Positions 1 to 10,560 of a DNA stretch of 64,000 nt are shown here, piece by piece (position 1 is the stretch's first letter; every line of letters starts with the position of its first letter). The position numbers were made by a program, and so were the translations under genes. Below the pieces are notes generated by a model. It saw only the letters and a program-made list of their open reading frames with translations. It was not told where the DNA came from and did not search any database. The DNA is from Monodelphis domestica (lineage: Eukaryota > Chordata > Mammalia > Didelphimorphia > Didelphidae): contig NC_077230.1 in the NCBI RefSeq assembly GCF_027887165.1, forward strand, positions 346,141,989-346,205,988, read 5' to 3'.

Positions 1-560
1 AATAATGCCTCCGTCTACCACCCCACACCTATGAGATTAGTCAATATGACAGAAAAAGAAAATGATAAATGTTGAAGGGGTTGAGAAAACTGAGGCACTA
101 TAATGTGCTGTTAGTGGACTTGTAATCTGATCCAACCATTTTGGAGAGCAATTTGGAACTATGCCCAAAGGATTCTAAAACCATTTGATCCATCAATACC
201 AAGTCTGTATCCTAAAGAGTTTTTTTTTTTTAAGACAAAAGGAACTATTTGTACAAAAATATTTATTGCAACTCTTTCTGTGGTAGCAAAAAATAGGAAA
301 TTGGGGAATTGTCCATCAACTGGGGAATAACTGAACAAGCTGTGGTATAAGATTGTGATGAAATACTATTGTGCTATATGAAATGATGAGCAGGATGATT
401 TTGAGAAAATCTGGAAAGATTTACATGAACTGATGCAGAACCAGAAGAACATTGTACACAGTGATGCAATATTTTTTGATGAATAGTTGTGAATGACCTA
501 GTTATTCTCAGCAATGTAGTGATCTAAAACAACCCTCAGACTCATGATGAATTAATTGAT
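1..560 (+). mobile_element. Old L1 3' end (ORF2 C-terminus and 3' UTR), cut by the window edge
   Basis: The sequence follows the same order as the younger L1 copies here: a GATCCAACCATTTTGGAG block, 'ACTATGCCCAAAGG', the 'TGTCCATCAACTGGGGAATAACTGAAC' region, then 'GAACTGATGCAGAACCAGAAGAAC'. Many indels and stops mark it as old. It fades into AT-rich sequence near 540-720. Confidence 0.8.
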
Positions 561-1091
561 ATTATATAATATATATATATGATAATAAATGAATTAATCA
601 ATGAAAAATTAAAAATTTTTTAATTAATGAATGCTAAAAAATGTTTTTACATATAATTGTTGAAAAATAAAATATGATAAAAATGCTTCAATAATATAGC
701 ACCACAAAAAAAGTTTTAAGTAAATTTTCGAGACAGCACCAAAATTTCTTGATAGGAAGCTTGCTATTGTTGTCAGTACTCAGTGAAAAACCTTGTAGGT
801 TCTCATTCAGTGTAATTCTTGACCATATACTTTCATATATCTCCTAATAAGTTCTACCCAAATTGCTGGATGCCTCCTTTTTCATATTTCGTGAATATTC
901 AAGAAAACACCCAGACTGTCAGTAATTCCTCACTCTCACTATTTGACTGGCCCACTCTCATTTCCAGTTATTCACGTCAAGTGACGATGTTTCTTATGCC
1001 ACTTTCTGAAAGCACATTTTCACTGCTTTGCACTTCTACATATAGGCAATCAATCTTCTATTACCTATTAGTATGTCTTCTACTGTCATGA
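561..1091. other. AT-rich intronic stretch, nothing recognised
   Basis: AT-rich low-complexity DNA followed by unique-looking sequence. The open frame at 819-1091 starts at TTG, resembles nothing known to me and is treated as chance. Confidence 0.5.
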
Positions 1092-1095
1092 ACTG

Positions 1096-1512
1096 TGTGT
1101 GAAGGAAATTATTAAGGGGACTTTGATCACAAGGATGGAATCAAAACTCTGGTGCCCACCCAGGATCAGCAGAAAAGGCAACAATTAAGGGAGGGAACAA
1201 TAAGGCAGAGCGAATGTTCCCTGGACAGGCAAGTGAAGGAGGAAGGGCAACAGTTGTCTCACAAGGCATGATGTAAAAGAGTCAATGGGCAGAAAAAAAG
1301 TTTGATAAACTGAGGTCAGAATGGATTGCAGCCTCTGGAATTCCATATTTGAATTGACTAGGGGCCCACTCTACTGCCAGCTAAATGGACATGCTAGTTC
1401 AGGGTATTTTTTTTAAAGAATGATCTATTTCCTTTCTCATCTCTCACCCTTTCCTTTCTATTAATAAACCATTAAAAATCTATAGCTAGACTCCTTAATT
1501 TGAATCTTAACA
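1096..1512 (+). mobile_element. Solo LTR, 417 bp, with 4-bp target duplication
   Basis: The segment begins TGTGTGAAGG and ends TCTTAACA, with ACTG directly on both sides (1092-1095 and 1513-1516). An ATTAATAAACC polyadenylation signal lies near 1460, about 50 bp before the 3' end, as expected for R/U5. The TG...CA ends, poly-A signal and 4-bp duplication together support a solo LTR of a class I-type endogenous retroelement. It has no internal region and no coding content. Confidence 0.7.
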
Positions 1513-1516
1513 ACTG

Positions 1517-2620
1517 TAACTTAAAAGTCTTGCTTATTCAACTCTTTACATGTTTTTACCTTGTCTTCCCAAAAAGAACGTAGAGCCAGAACAAAGACTA
1601 TGTCATATTTCTATATAAATTTTTACAAGGAGAAACACCAAGTTTATTAAGGTCTTTCCTAAAACATAATGACCCAAACTGGCAACACTCCAGATGCAGT
1701 TAGTCTAAAAGACAGTAGCACTATCTGGTGTCCTTTCCAGATATTATGTCTAGCAACCCAGTACTTACTGCCTTAGCTTTAGGATTACCATGTCATACTA
1801 TTGACATATAGAAAACTTGCAATCTACTAAAATATTCAAGATTTTTTTTTAAAGTTGTTCATGTGAAGGGTGCTTTTTGTTGCCTACTACATTATTATAT
1901 CCACTCTACCTCATCTAATAATATTTGTATTCAGAGGAGAACACATGGTATTTCACTGTGACCAATCATGCTATAATATGATCTCCCAAAATAAGTAACG
2001 TAGGTCAACCAAGAACAGGCCAGATGGAGTTTCTGAAAGCAAAAACATATTATTACCCAGAAGTTTTCATATATGCTATCATTAGATCCTTCCTTATAAA
2101 ATGCCTCTTTGATGTATGGAAATGAATCTGGGCACAAGCTTTGAAAAGTCTCACTCAAGTTGGAGAGGCTGAATCATTTATTAACTCAAAAACAATCTCA
2201 TTTGTACACAGACACCCATTAGAAGGTTAGTCACCTAAAAGTAAATTATTTTATTTACAATTAAATTATCTACTCAGGAATGGAGGAGGCTATGATCCAT
2301 GTCGATGGAAGGAATAATCACACTTTTTTAGACAGTAAGAGTATAGGCTATCACTATAGGAATAATAACAGCACATTTCTTTGGTATTTATAGTTCATAG
2401 AACACTTTCCTCACAAATACCTGGTGAGGCAATAAGTACAAATATCAACTATTTTACAGATGAAAAAAATCGAAGTTCAGAGAAGTCAGATGCCTTGATC
2501 AGATTTACACAGTTAGCAAAAAACACAATTAAACTCAAATCAAAATTTTCTGACATAAACTTCAGCATTCTACAATATATTTTCTCTACAACCTGTCCTG
2601 ACAATAAATGTATGCTTTAC
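1517..2620. repeat. Intronic stretch with one MIR-like SINE remnant
   Basis: Positions about 2390-2560 read like a reverse MIR ('TTTTACAGATGAAAAAAAT...GTTCAGAGAAGTCA...'). The rest is not recognised. The small open frames here show no protein family features. Confidence 0.45.
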
Positions 2621-2790
2621 AATTCTATCCTATAGCTTGTTTGTACATAACTACTTGTAGTCCCCTCTACTAGCTTATGAAGCTGAAGGCAGGAACTGTC
2701 TTTCAGCCTCTTTTTTTGTATCCTCATTTTTGGCAAATAGTAGGTATTTACTAAACGTTTATTGACTAACTGACTATAGCTGAATAAAAT
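2621..2790 (+). repeat. L2 3' end fragment
   Basis: It shows the typical L2 tail order: '...CTTATGAAGCTGAAGGCAGGAACTGTCTTT', '...GGCAAATAGTAGGTATTTACTAAAC', then TTTATTGACT. Confidence 0.6.
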
Positions 2791-3459
2791 ACAATTTTGG
2801 CAGCTGGTTCTCTATAACATGAATATGGGCTTTGAGGAGAGTCCATCTTCTTCAAAGCTGCTAGAACACCAGGAATAAGACTCTAGATAACTGGGAGTAG
2901 AACACATTGCAAGTACTGTATAAAAAATCTGGGAGAGTCCTAGACCTGATATATAATACATTCATTCTTTATTTTGCATTTGGAAGAAGGTGCTGAGGTC
3001 CTCTGAGAACTTGCTCTGGGCCTTCTCTAAAGGCTTAACTATAGAGATCTGGAATGGCATATCCAACCTTCCAACCATGGCCTTTTTCGTTTCTGGAAAA
3101 ATCCAAGTTCTACTTATCTCCATGAACAGGAGAAAGTGTATTATATTTGTAAAAGTTAAGACTAACCCATAGACTATAAGATTTTTAAAGCAATTAACAT
3201 TACCATTCTAGGAACACTCAGAAGTTGAGTGATTTTCAGTGCACAGCATGATACCTAGCACTAAAAAATGTTTACTGATTGAATGATTGTTTTTCTAAAC
3301 TCTATAACAAAGTGGAACCAAATGCAGAAAAAGGACAGAAAAGATCTCTAATCTAATACAACTCAATTCAACAAATACTGTGACAAGTCAAGTTACTAAT
3401 TTTTTATGTATTCCTAATATCTATATTAGAAATATGTATGTGTACAAAATAGAGAATAT
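2791..3459. other. Intronic stretch, little recognised
   Basis: About 3225-3290 resembles a short L2 tail ('AGCATGATACCTAGCACTAAAAAATG'). Otherwise I recognise nothing. Confidence 0.4.
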
Positions 3460-5340
3460 AGTATATGTCATCAATTAATCAATAGACAAATATTTATCAG
3501 GCACTTCCTATGTGCCAGGCACTAAGCTAGGTGCTAGGGATACAAATACAATGAATAAAATAATTTTTACTTGCAAGAAGTTTATAAATACATATAAATG
3601 TATGCAGAATAAATACAAATAAATTGGTGACAGGAAAGTTTTAGAGGGAGAGTACTAGTAGTTGGGGAAATCAAGAAAGGCTTCATGTTGTATATATGTT
3701 TATAAAATCCATGATTTAAAATTTTGTTTGAGAAAATTTTCAGGGAAAGAAGCTCGCTAACTCCTTGAATCCAGAAAATGAACTGATTGGAGAAAGATGC
3801 CTGCAGAAACCTACACTGCATAAAGATCATCCAGAATGAACTTTGGGTGCAATTGATTGAACTGAAGGGCATTGAACACACTTATTTTGAATGTAAACTT
3901 TTATGCCAAAGGGGACTGCCCCCTAATTAGCTTTTTGTCAATGCACCTAGCAAACATTGATTTTGCTTTCTCTCTTTTCTATTTCTCTCTTATCTCTAAC
4001 GATTATAGTTTCCTCTTAGAAGGGGAAATGTTGTATACACCTGTAGTTAGAAGACTTTTATAGGTATAAGCCAATGATGTTAAATGATTAATTGGGTAGA
4101 CTAGTCTCCCAAATAATCACAGGGAGGTTAAGAAAATGGGATTAACTCTCCCCTGCCCATTTTTAGATTTAATCCCCAGAAGAATATATACCCCACTTAT
4201 CCTTAAGTATAGGGAGGTCTGTAAACCACATGTGCTATACTGAGTGACAAATCAAAACCACTGACAGCCCCCTGGGCAGTCCTAAGCAAAACTAAAGCTG
4301 CAACTGGTCCATGTAAAGTGGAAGGAAGGCACAGGACGTGATGAAAGGAATGGTCTTTATAAGTGACAAGAACTTCCTGTGAGGAGGGTCTTTCACCTTG
4401 GAACTTGACTCCAGCTGAGCTTTCTAGTTTCTATTAGGACTACCCCATGTGAAAAAGTGAAAAAGGCTGACTCCTTTCCCTGGATTGTTCTGGAGGTACT
4501 AGACTCCAGAGAGAGGCCCCTTGTCTTGGAGGAGGCCTCGTGATTAAAACCCTTGTTTAATTTACCTCTGGGCCCACTTTGCTGGGGCCTTTTAAGCCCT
4601 GCCTGGTTTGGAACACCAGGCTGGAGTAAATATGTACTCTCTCTCTGATTTTCTGACTTTCACTCTTTCTCCTTTTGTAAATAAACCATCATAAAAAGTC
4701 ATTCTGCCTTGAGTAATAATTTCGGTGACTACATTTTTATATATTTAGTCCAACTCTTTAATTTTTAACCCTTACAATATAGACGATTGATACTTACATC
4801 TTGAAGAAAGAAAGGGATTCTCTGAGGCAGAGATAAAGGAATGCATATTAAGCATAGAAGATGGACAGTGCAAAGACATGGAAATGAGAGAGGAAATATA
4901 ATGTGATAAACAGAGAAAAGGGCAATTTGGCTGGATTTCAATGAGAAGGTAAATACTATTCAATTAGACTAGAAAAATAGGTTGAGATGAGCTTGTGAAG
5001 GGCTTTAAAAGATAAACAGTTGAGTTTGTATTTTATTCTAGGTGCAATAAGGAGTCCCAGAAATTAACTTATTAGGAAATAACTCAGTCAGACCTGCACT
5101 TCAGGAAACTCACTTTGCTAGCAACACGTAAAAATAGACTGGGTTGAAGAGATCATTAAGACAGAGGGAATTATTAGGAGAGTGTTATTATAATAATCTA
5201 GACAAGAGGAACTGAGCACCTGACCTAAGGCAGAGGTTGTGTGAGTAAAACACTGGTCAGATGTGAAAGATGTGTAGATAGAATATGCAAGACTTATAAA
5301 CTACCTGGAAACATTGGGTGAGAGAAGAGTAAGAAGTCCA
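3460..5340 (+). repeat. Ancient mammalian interspersed repeat, split by an LTR
   Basis: The left part (3460-3690) begins 'CAAATATTTATCAGGCACTTCCTATGTGCC' and the right part (about 4790-5340) continues with 'GGATTCTCTGAGGCAGAG', 'CAGTGCAAAGACATGGAAATGAGAG', 'TTGTGAAGGGCTTTAAAAG'. The same order occurs at 59130-60100 and, partly, at 16845-17090. An LTR sits between the two halves. I recognise the pattern as old and widespread but cannot name the family. Confidence 0.6.
3697..4776 (+). mobile_element. Solo LTR of about 1.08 kb
   Basis: It ends ...CCCTTACA, with the GTAAATAAACCATC polyadenylation signal about 100 bp before. The start is placed at TG 3697 because ATATA flanks both sides (3692-3696 and 4777-4781). 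Alignment with the 54397-55342 copy would allow a start about 10 bp earlier. It is related to the minus-strand LTRs at 35720-36337, 37090-37916 and 54397-55342, sharing for example 'AGGGGACTGCCCCC' and 'ACTCTCCCCTGCCCATTTT'. It is non-coding. Confidence 0.7.
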
Positions 5341-5554
5341 GGATAATGCTCCATAAGCTCCTAGAGGGTAGATCTGATAGCTTATTTATATCTACTTTCC
5401 TCAGTATTAGCCCAGTACACTATACATAGCAGTCTCTTAATAAAACTTTTAGAAAATTAAATAAACTATTGGCCACTTAAATTGAAAGGCTCGTTGTTCC
5501 TCACTATTACATAAGCATCAGCAAAACTACATGAAGTAAAAAGTATTAACTTAC
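5341..5554 (+). repeat. L2 tail fragment next to PPME1 exon 5
   Basis: About 5356-5450 reads 'CTCCTAGAGGGTAGATCTGATAG...CCCAGTACACTATACATAGCAG', an L2/MIR-type tail. The remainder up to the exon is unassigned. Confidence 0.45.
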
Positions 5555-5606
5555 TTTGCCATAGTTTCTGCAGACAGGTCTTCAGAATTCTTGACTTTTG
5601 TCTCAC
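5555..5606 (-). CDS. PPME1: PPME1 coding exon 5
   Basis: A 52-nt exon with acceptor TTTTTTAG|GT and donor AA|GTAAGTT. It completes Gly116 and encodes ETKVKNSEDLSAETMA, then the first two bases of Lys133. This matches the ETKVKNPEDLSAETMAKDVG segment of PPME1, with Pro to Ser here. The next exon would carry DVGNVVEAMYGD and the catalytic GHSMGG. I searched the minus strand down to position 1 by eye and did not find it, so the remaining PPME1 exons lie left of the window. Confidence 0.94.
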
Positions 5607-6033
5607 CTAAAAAAATGCATATAAAAATGTTTTTCAGGAGCATCATGAAAAGTTAAAATATGTTCTTTTTTGAAGCTTTGACTCTAAAGAAATAAAATGG
5701 TGGCTCTACTGGGAAACAGGGAATTGCTATGTCATGGACATAACTTTTTGATAACTAAAAAAGTTTTGTTTATTGCTAGTATATCATATAAACATTTTAC
5801 TTTCAAATTAACTTGCACTCAAGAAAATAAGAACTCATTTATCAATATCTTTTCTATAGTGAACATCACAAGAAGAAAAATGCTAATAAGACTAGCACTC
5901 TGAATAAATCACAAAATGGGAGGACCCAAGACATTTGGTAATTGATAAATCTTCTGACATTTAGGATTGTTCTGATTACATTGTATTATACCAAACAACT
6001 TGCTTACTAAAGTTACTCAAGTTACTCACTTAC
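5607..6033. other. PPME1 intron 4, nothing recognised
   Basis: A 427-bp AT-rich intron between exons 5 and 4, with GT-AG ends. No repeat family is evident. Confidence 0.7.
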
Positions 6034-6091
6034 CATGACCCCTCAGATCCAGTGCCACAATTCGACACTGAATCCTGCTAATAATTGCTGT
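6034..6091 (-). CDS. PPME1: PPME1 coding exon 4
   Basis: A 58-nt exon encoding TAIISRIQCRIVALDLRGH plus the first base of Gly116. The acceptor is CCTACAG|ACAGCA and the donor G|GTAAGTG. It covers the second core strand and the RIVALDLRxHG loop of the hydrolase fold. Human has RSHG at the loop as I recall, and this copy has RGHG, the form common in related hydrolases. A second AG lies 4 nt inside the exon (ACAG-ACAG), but its use would shift the frame, so the first is chosen. It joins exon 5 in frame as ...RGHG-ETKVKN. Confidence 0.95.
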
Positions 6092-6640
6092 CTGTAGGGA
6101 AAAGAAAGAAAAGTAATTTGCAAGATGTATCAGAGTCTCAGATAACATTTTAATCCTCATGATTACAGGAAGTAACTTCCATAAATGATACTGAAAACAT
6201 GATTTCATTTTTTGAAGTGTCTAGTTTTGTTTTGTTGAACTTCAAAGGCAGTGCCAGTAGAATAAAAACTCTAATAGGTACTATATCAAACTGCCAATTC
6301 ATGAAGATGGTCTACTAAGGTATATCGTCTTGAATATATACACACATACATATACATGGTCAAATCACAGATCTTTTGAAGTACTGAAGTAGAAAATGTT
6401 TTGCCAAATTTAGAATAAGAAACTCCCAGGATAGGGGCTATAGGAGCTAGTACTATATGCTGATTCAAAACTCAATGAAAACTTACAATAAAATCATCAA
6501 AATTTGGTATATGTTTCTACATATATGAATACAACATATTTACAAATAGTTTGTTAAGAGGGAAGTCAATACCAATGATTCCATCTAAGACAAAACAAAC
6601 TTCCCAATCCAAAAGGAAAGATAAAAAAGGGGGCCAGAAA

Positions 6641-6842
6641 GTGGCAGCTAGGTGGCTCAGTCGATTGAGAATAAGGCCTAGAAACAGGATGTCCTTGGTT
6701 CAAATCTGGCCTCAGACACTTCCTAGCTGTGTGACTCTGGGCAACTCACTTAACCCCCATTGTCTAGTTGTTACCACTCTTCTGCCTTGGAACTAATACA
6801 CAGAATTGATTCTAAGATGGAAGGTAAGGGCTTAAAAAAAAA
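6641..6842 (+). mobile_element. Marsupial tRNA-related SINE (PPME1 intron 3)
   Basis: It has a pol III A-box region (GGTGGCTCAG), B box (GGTTCAAATCTGG), 'GGGCAACTCACTTAACCCCC' and the 3' block 'GATTCTAAGATGGAAGGTAAGGG', and ends in poly-A. The layout matches the SINE class repeated through the window (MAR1/WALLSI-type by recognition). It is antisense to PPME1. Confidence 0.9.
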
Positions 6843-7199
6843 TTTAATGCATTGAACAGAAAGAAATACAGAAACAGAGAAGTATAACAGTAATGTATGT
6901 GATTTATGTTATTTTTTTAAAAAGCAGGAAGCATAAAATGGAGATTTAGTGTCATATAAAATCCTCTCTGTGCCCTGCTATGTTTTATATATAGAAATAC
7001 TTTCGGGGCGGGGGAGGTTAAGTTCAAAATTATTCATAAAAAGGAAAAGAATCACAGATCTTGAAAGTCAGATGTAAATCAGAAATTATCTTACTCATCC
7101 TGAGCCCATATTCTTCATACCCTCAGATGAATATGTGATGCTAGAATCACAAAAGCTCTGAATTTACCCAGTTCTTTAATATTCCCAAACCCAGAAACT

Positions 7200-7410
7200 A
7201 TACCTCTTGGGAAATAGTGTACTATAGTGGATAAAGCATTGGAATGACAATCAAAGATCTGGCTTTTAGACCATCCTTAGCCACAATCATTTATGTGATC
7301 TTTAGTAAGTCACTTTGCATTTCTGGGTCTGTCTTTAGCTATAAAAAAAGGGAGAAGGGGAAAACTAAATGATCCTTGGATATTCCAGCTCTAAGACTAT
7401 GATCCCCAAA
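7200..7410 (+). repeat. MIR/THER1-like SINE remnant
   Basis: 'ACTATAGTGGATAAAGCATTGG', 'AAGTCACTTTGCATTTCTGGGTC' and 'TTCCAGCTCTAAGACTATGAT' follow the CORE-SINE layout. The rest of PPME1 intron 3 (6092-7602) shows nothing else. Confidence 0.6.
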
Positions 7411-7602
7411 CTGCCTGGCTTTCACTATGTAAAAGCTGGAAGGAAATAATTATCTGAGTCAGGTTCACCCAGGACAAAGGAAATCTGGCAGAAATTCTCA
7501 ATTCCTACAATAGTTTTATGTTATTGCTTTCAATACAATTCAGTGTTGTCTTCCTAATAGCACAAAAATGCCATCAACTTCTGTTGTCAGCAACTTACTT
7601 AC

Positions 7603-7695
7603 AGTGAACACAGCCCAAGAGAGGGCAGAATGGCCTCCTCCATGCAGCAGCAGCAAGACTGGGCCCTCTGAACCACTCTTATAAATTCGAAAAGT
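7603..7695 (-). CDS. PPME1: PPME1 coding exon 3 (HGGG oxyanion motif)
   Basis: This 93-nt exon, phase 0 at both ends, encodes TFRIYKSGSEGPVLLLLHGG and then GHSALSWAVFT (residues 66-96). VLLLLHGGG is the first core beta strand and the HGGG oxyanion-hole loop (about residues 83-86) of the alpha/beta-hydrolase fold. The catalytic Ser in GHSMGG lies further downstream, outside the window. The donor is ACT|GTAAGT, an ordinary U2 donor, while the upstream end is the AC of the AT-AC intron. The sequence is nearly identical to other mammalian PPME1. Confidence 0.96.
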
Positions 7696-8369
7696 GTATG
7701 AACAGTTAAAGATAATATTATTTCTATCTTTGGTTGTGTTTCTTTACACTTACCCACATCTATCTTTACAAATTATAGTAAAAAAGGTGACATTAAAAAA
7801 AAATCTCCTGGTGGCTGAAATATTGATCAGTTGAAAAAACTAATCAGAAGTAACTTGTCTTTAATTTGAAAATTTAACTGGGGGGCAGCTGAGTAACTCA
7901 GGAGATTGAGAATCAGGTCTAGAGATCCTGGGTTCAGATGTGACCACACACTTCCTAGCATGACACTGGGCAGGTTACTTAACCCCCTTTTGTCTACCCC
8001 TTACCATTCTTCTGCCTTGGAACCAATGCACAGTGTTGATTCTAAGAAAGAAATTAAAGAGGAAGGAAGGGAGGAGGGAGCAAGTAATGAAGGAAAGAGC
8101 TTTAACTGGGCAGAAGATTCTGATTTCTATAAGCAAGAGTACCATTTATTCACAAAAAGATCTTGAAATTTTTTCTATAGTACTTTTTAAGAGATATATT
8201 AAGCTCTGGAATTTAATGCCAATTTCTCTGTCCTAAACCAGAGACTAATCTAAAGAAACTGGTTTGAATTTATCAGTGACAATCATCATCACAGTAAACA
8301 TGTACTCTGGGAAACAAATGCAAAGGAATAAACACAATATGAAGGTATTTTGGAAACTCAAAAGGATAT
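7696..8369 (-). other. PPME1: PPME1 intron 2: U12-type AT-AC (minor spliceosome) intron
   Basis: On the minus strand the 674-nt intron starts ATATCCTTTT and ends ...TCTTTAACTGTTCATAC. The first part matches the U12 AT-AC donor. TCTTTAAC matches the U12 branch consensus TCCTTAAC, and its branch A lies about 10 nt before the terminal AC, in the narrow window known for U12 introns. The acceptor end has no polypyrimidine tract and no AG. Joining the exons at these points gives ...NETGKD|TFRIYKSG..., the conserved PPME1 sequence, and no GT-AG pair nearby does so. About one third of the intron is a SINE (7882-8100). Splicing itself is inferred from sequence. Confidence 0.9.
7882..8100 (+). mobile_element. 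Marsupial SINE inside the AT-AC intron
   Basis: The body resembles the other SINEs, although the A box is altered (GAGTAACTCAG). The tail is a GGAAGG/AAAG-rich stretch instead of pure poly-A. TTTAACTGGG flanks it on both sides (7872-7881 and 8101-8110), a 10-bp target duplication. Confidence 0.85.
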
Positions 8370-8463
8370 ATCTTTGCCGGTTTCATTCTCTACCACCACA
8401 TCTTCCATGGACTCAAAGTATTGGTTCCAGGAAACAGGGGAAAAGTCTCGCTTTCTTCCAGGG
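8370..8463 (-). CDS. PPME1: PPME1 coding exon 2
   Basis: The acceptor is TTTTCAG|C (AG at 8465-8464). The 94-nt exon completes Gly34 and encodes 31 residues beginning PGRKRDFSPVSWNQYFESME and ending in ...ENETGKD. This matches the region before the alpha/beta-hydrolase core, with a few substitutions against human as I remember it (Pro to Ser, Ser to Asn, Glu to Val). The exon ends in phase 0 at Asp65. The next intron does not start with GT: it starts ATATCCTTTT, the consensus for a U12-type AT-AC donor, and the reading frame is restored only if that donor is used. Intron 1 upstream is about 15.7 kb and rich in repeats. The WNQYF/FESMED block makes the assignment firm. Confidence 0.95.
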
Positions 8464-8564
8464 CTGAAAAACAAACATTTCAGGTAAAATATTAAGAGGT
8501 GGAAAATTCTTTTTTTTTCAATAACAAGTGCTCCAAAATTCAGTTTTAATTGTTCTGTTATTTT

Positions 8565-8850
8565 TCCATTTATATTGTTGTAGCCAGCGTACTACTGTTT
8601 TGCTGGTTCTGCTTATTTTACTCCACATTAATTCACATATCTTCTCATGCTTCTACATTTTCATATTAAATTTCTTATGGGGAAGTAATATTCATTACCT
8701 CCACAAATCACAATGTCTTTAGTCATTTACTCTGTTCCCAGAGTAAATTTTCCTTAAGAAAAAATACTGTTATAAATATTTGGTGTATATAGGATCTTAT
8801 TTTTTATCACTGACATTGTTGGGCAGAAAGTTTAATGGAATACTTTTTTT
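8565..8850 (-). mobile_element. Old L1 3' UTR/ORF2 end fragment, minus strand
   Basis: 'TTCTGCTTATTTTACTCCAC...CATCTTCTCATGC...TAATATTCATTACC' is the reverse complement of the L1 segment that reads 'actgatgcaaagtgaag...' in the plus copies. It is degenerate. Confidence 0.45.
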
Positions 8851-8989
8851 ATGAAATTGATTCCTAACATTCTGAATGTAGTGCTTGCAAATTTGTTTTG
8901 TCCTGGAATTGAGAGTTAAATGTAATCCCTCCATATAATTATAGTTTTTAGAAATTAAAATTTCAATTAATACTGAAAATATATCTTGA

Positions 8990-9611
8990 ACTTGTACAAA
9001 AATATTCATAGCTGCGCTCTTTGTGGTGGCCAAAAATTGGAAAACGAGGGGATGCCCATCAATTGGGGAATGGCTGAACAAACTGTGGTATATGTTGGTG
9101 ATGGAATACTATTGTGCTCAAAGGAATAATAAAGTGGAGGATTTCCATGTGAACTGGAACAACCTCCAGGAAGTGATGCAGAGCGAGAGGAGCAGAACCA
9201 GGAGAACATTGTACACAGAGACAAACACACTGTGGTATCATCGAACGTAATGGACTTCTCCATTAGTGGTGGTGTAATGTCCCTGCACAATCTGCAGGGA
9301 CCAAGGAGAAAAAAACACTATCCAAAAGCAGAGGACAAACTGAGGGAATAGAAACACCAAGGAAAAGCAACTGCCTGACTACAATGGCTGAGGGGACATG
9401 ACAGAGGAAAGACTCGGAGCGAACACTCTGATGCAAATACTAACAACATGGCAATGGGTTCAAGTCAAGAACACATATGACACCAGTGGAATCACACGTC
9501 GGCCACGGGGGGTGGGAGGGAGGAAAAGAAAATGATCTTTGTCTTTAATGAAAAATGCATGGAAATGATCAAATAAAATACTATAAAATTAAAAAAAAAA
9601 AAAAAAAAAAA
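8990..9611 (+). mobile_element. 5'-truncated L1 (3' end, about 620 bp, poly-A)
   Basis: It starts within the ORF2 C-terminus ('TTCATAGCTGC...GTGGTGGCCAAAAATTGG'), runs through the 3' UTR and ends with AAAATA...poly-A. GAAAATATATCTTGA lies immediately before (8975-8989) and after (9612-9626), a 15-bp target duplication. It is closely similar to the L1 3' ends at 43200-43840 and 62600-62950, so it is among the younger copies here. The 3' UTR has a short deletion or divergence. Confidence 0.92.
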
Positions 9612-9626
9612 GAAAATATATCTTGA

Positions 9627-10028
<402 letters not shown>

Positions 10029-10043
10029 GAAAATATATCTTGA

Positions 10044-10560
10044 TATGGCATTGCTATTACAGATAAATTTTCCTGATTCCAATGACATATCACACACAGT
10101 TTAAACATATAGGTTAGAACATTTTTAATTATAATCTGCTGTTTTATCCCAATTAATTGATCAAAAAGGTTTTCACATGTATATACAATTCTCCATACCA
10201 CCATATTATCTACAAGTGAAACCAAGAGAAGTTGCTTTGTATATAATTTACCAAGCATGAGCTTGATTATTTCTCTATCTATACTAATATGCCCTCAACA
10301 GAATTTGGCTATTTACACTTTAGCAATAATGTGAACAACCTATAAAATTCAAGTTACCTTTTTAATGTCAAAGGCTTTTTTGTAATTTATTTTAAAAACA
10401 ATGTACACTCTTTCTGAATGCATACTTTCAAGATGTCATTTCAATGTGTTTTCATCTATCTGGAATTAAAGCATTCTTACAGAGAAAATGAAGCGGTCTT
10501 TCCTCTCTATTAGTAATAGTATCTGTCACATCCTGCAAATTAGCAAAGCTAAGAAGAGAT
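10044..10560. other. Intronic stretch, nothing recognised
   Basis: AT-rich sequence with no clear repeat family and no coding signature. Confidence 0.5.

Noticed and set aside
1..5554. Further PPME1 exons (catalytic GHSMGG exon) to the left
   Set aside because: Searched on the minus strand by eye; no matching coding block with splice sites was found.
6655..6720. tRNA gene, suggested by A and B boxes
   Set aside because: The boxes belong to tRNA-related SINEs repeated through the window. There is no cloverleaf or acceptor stem.
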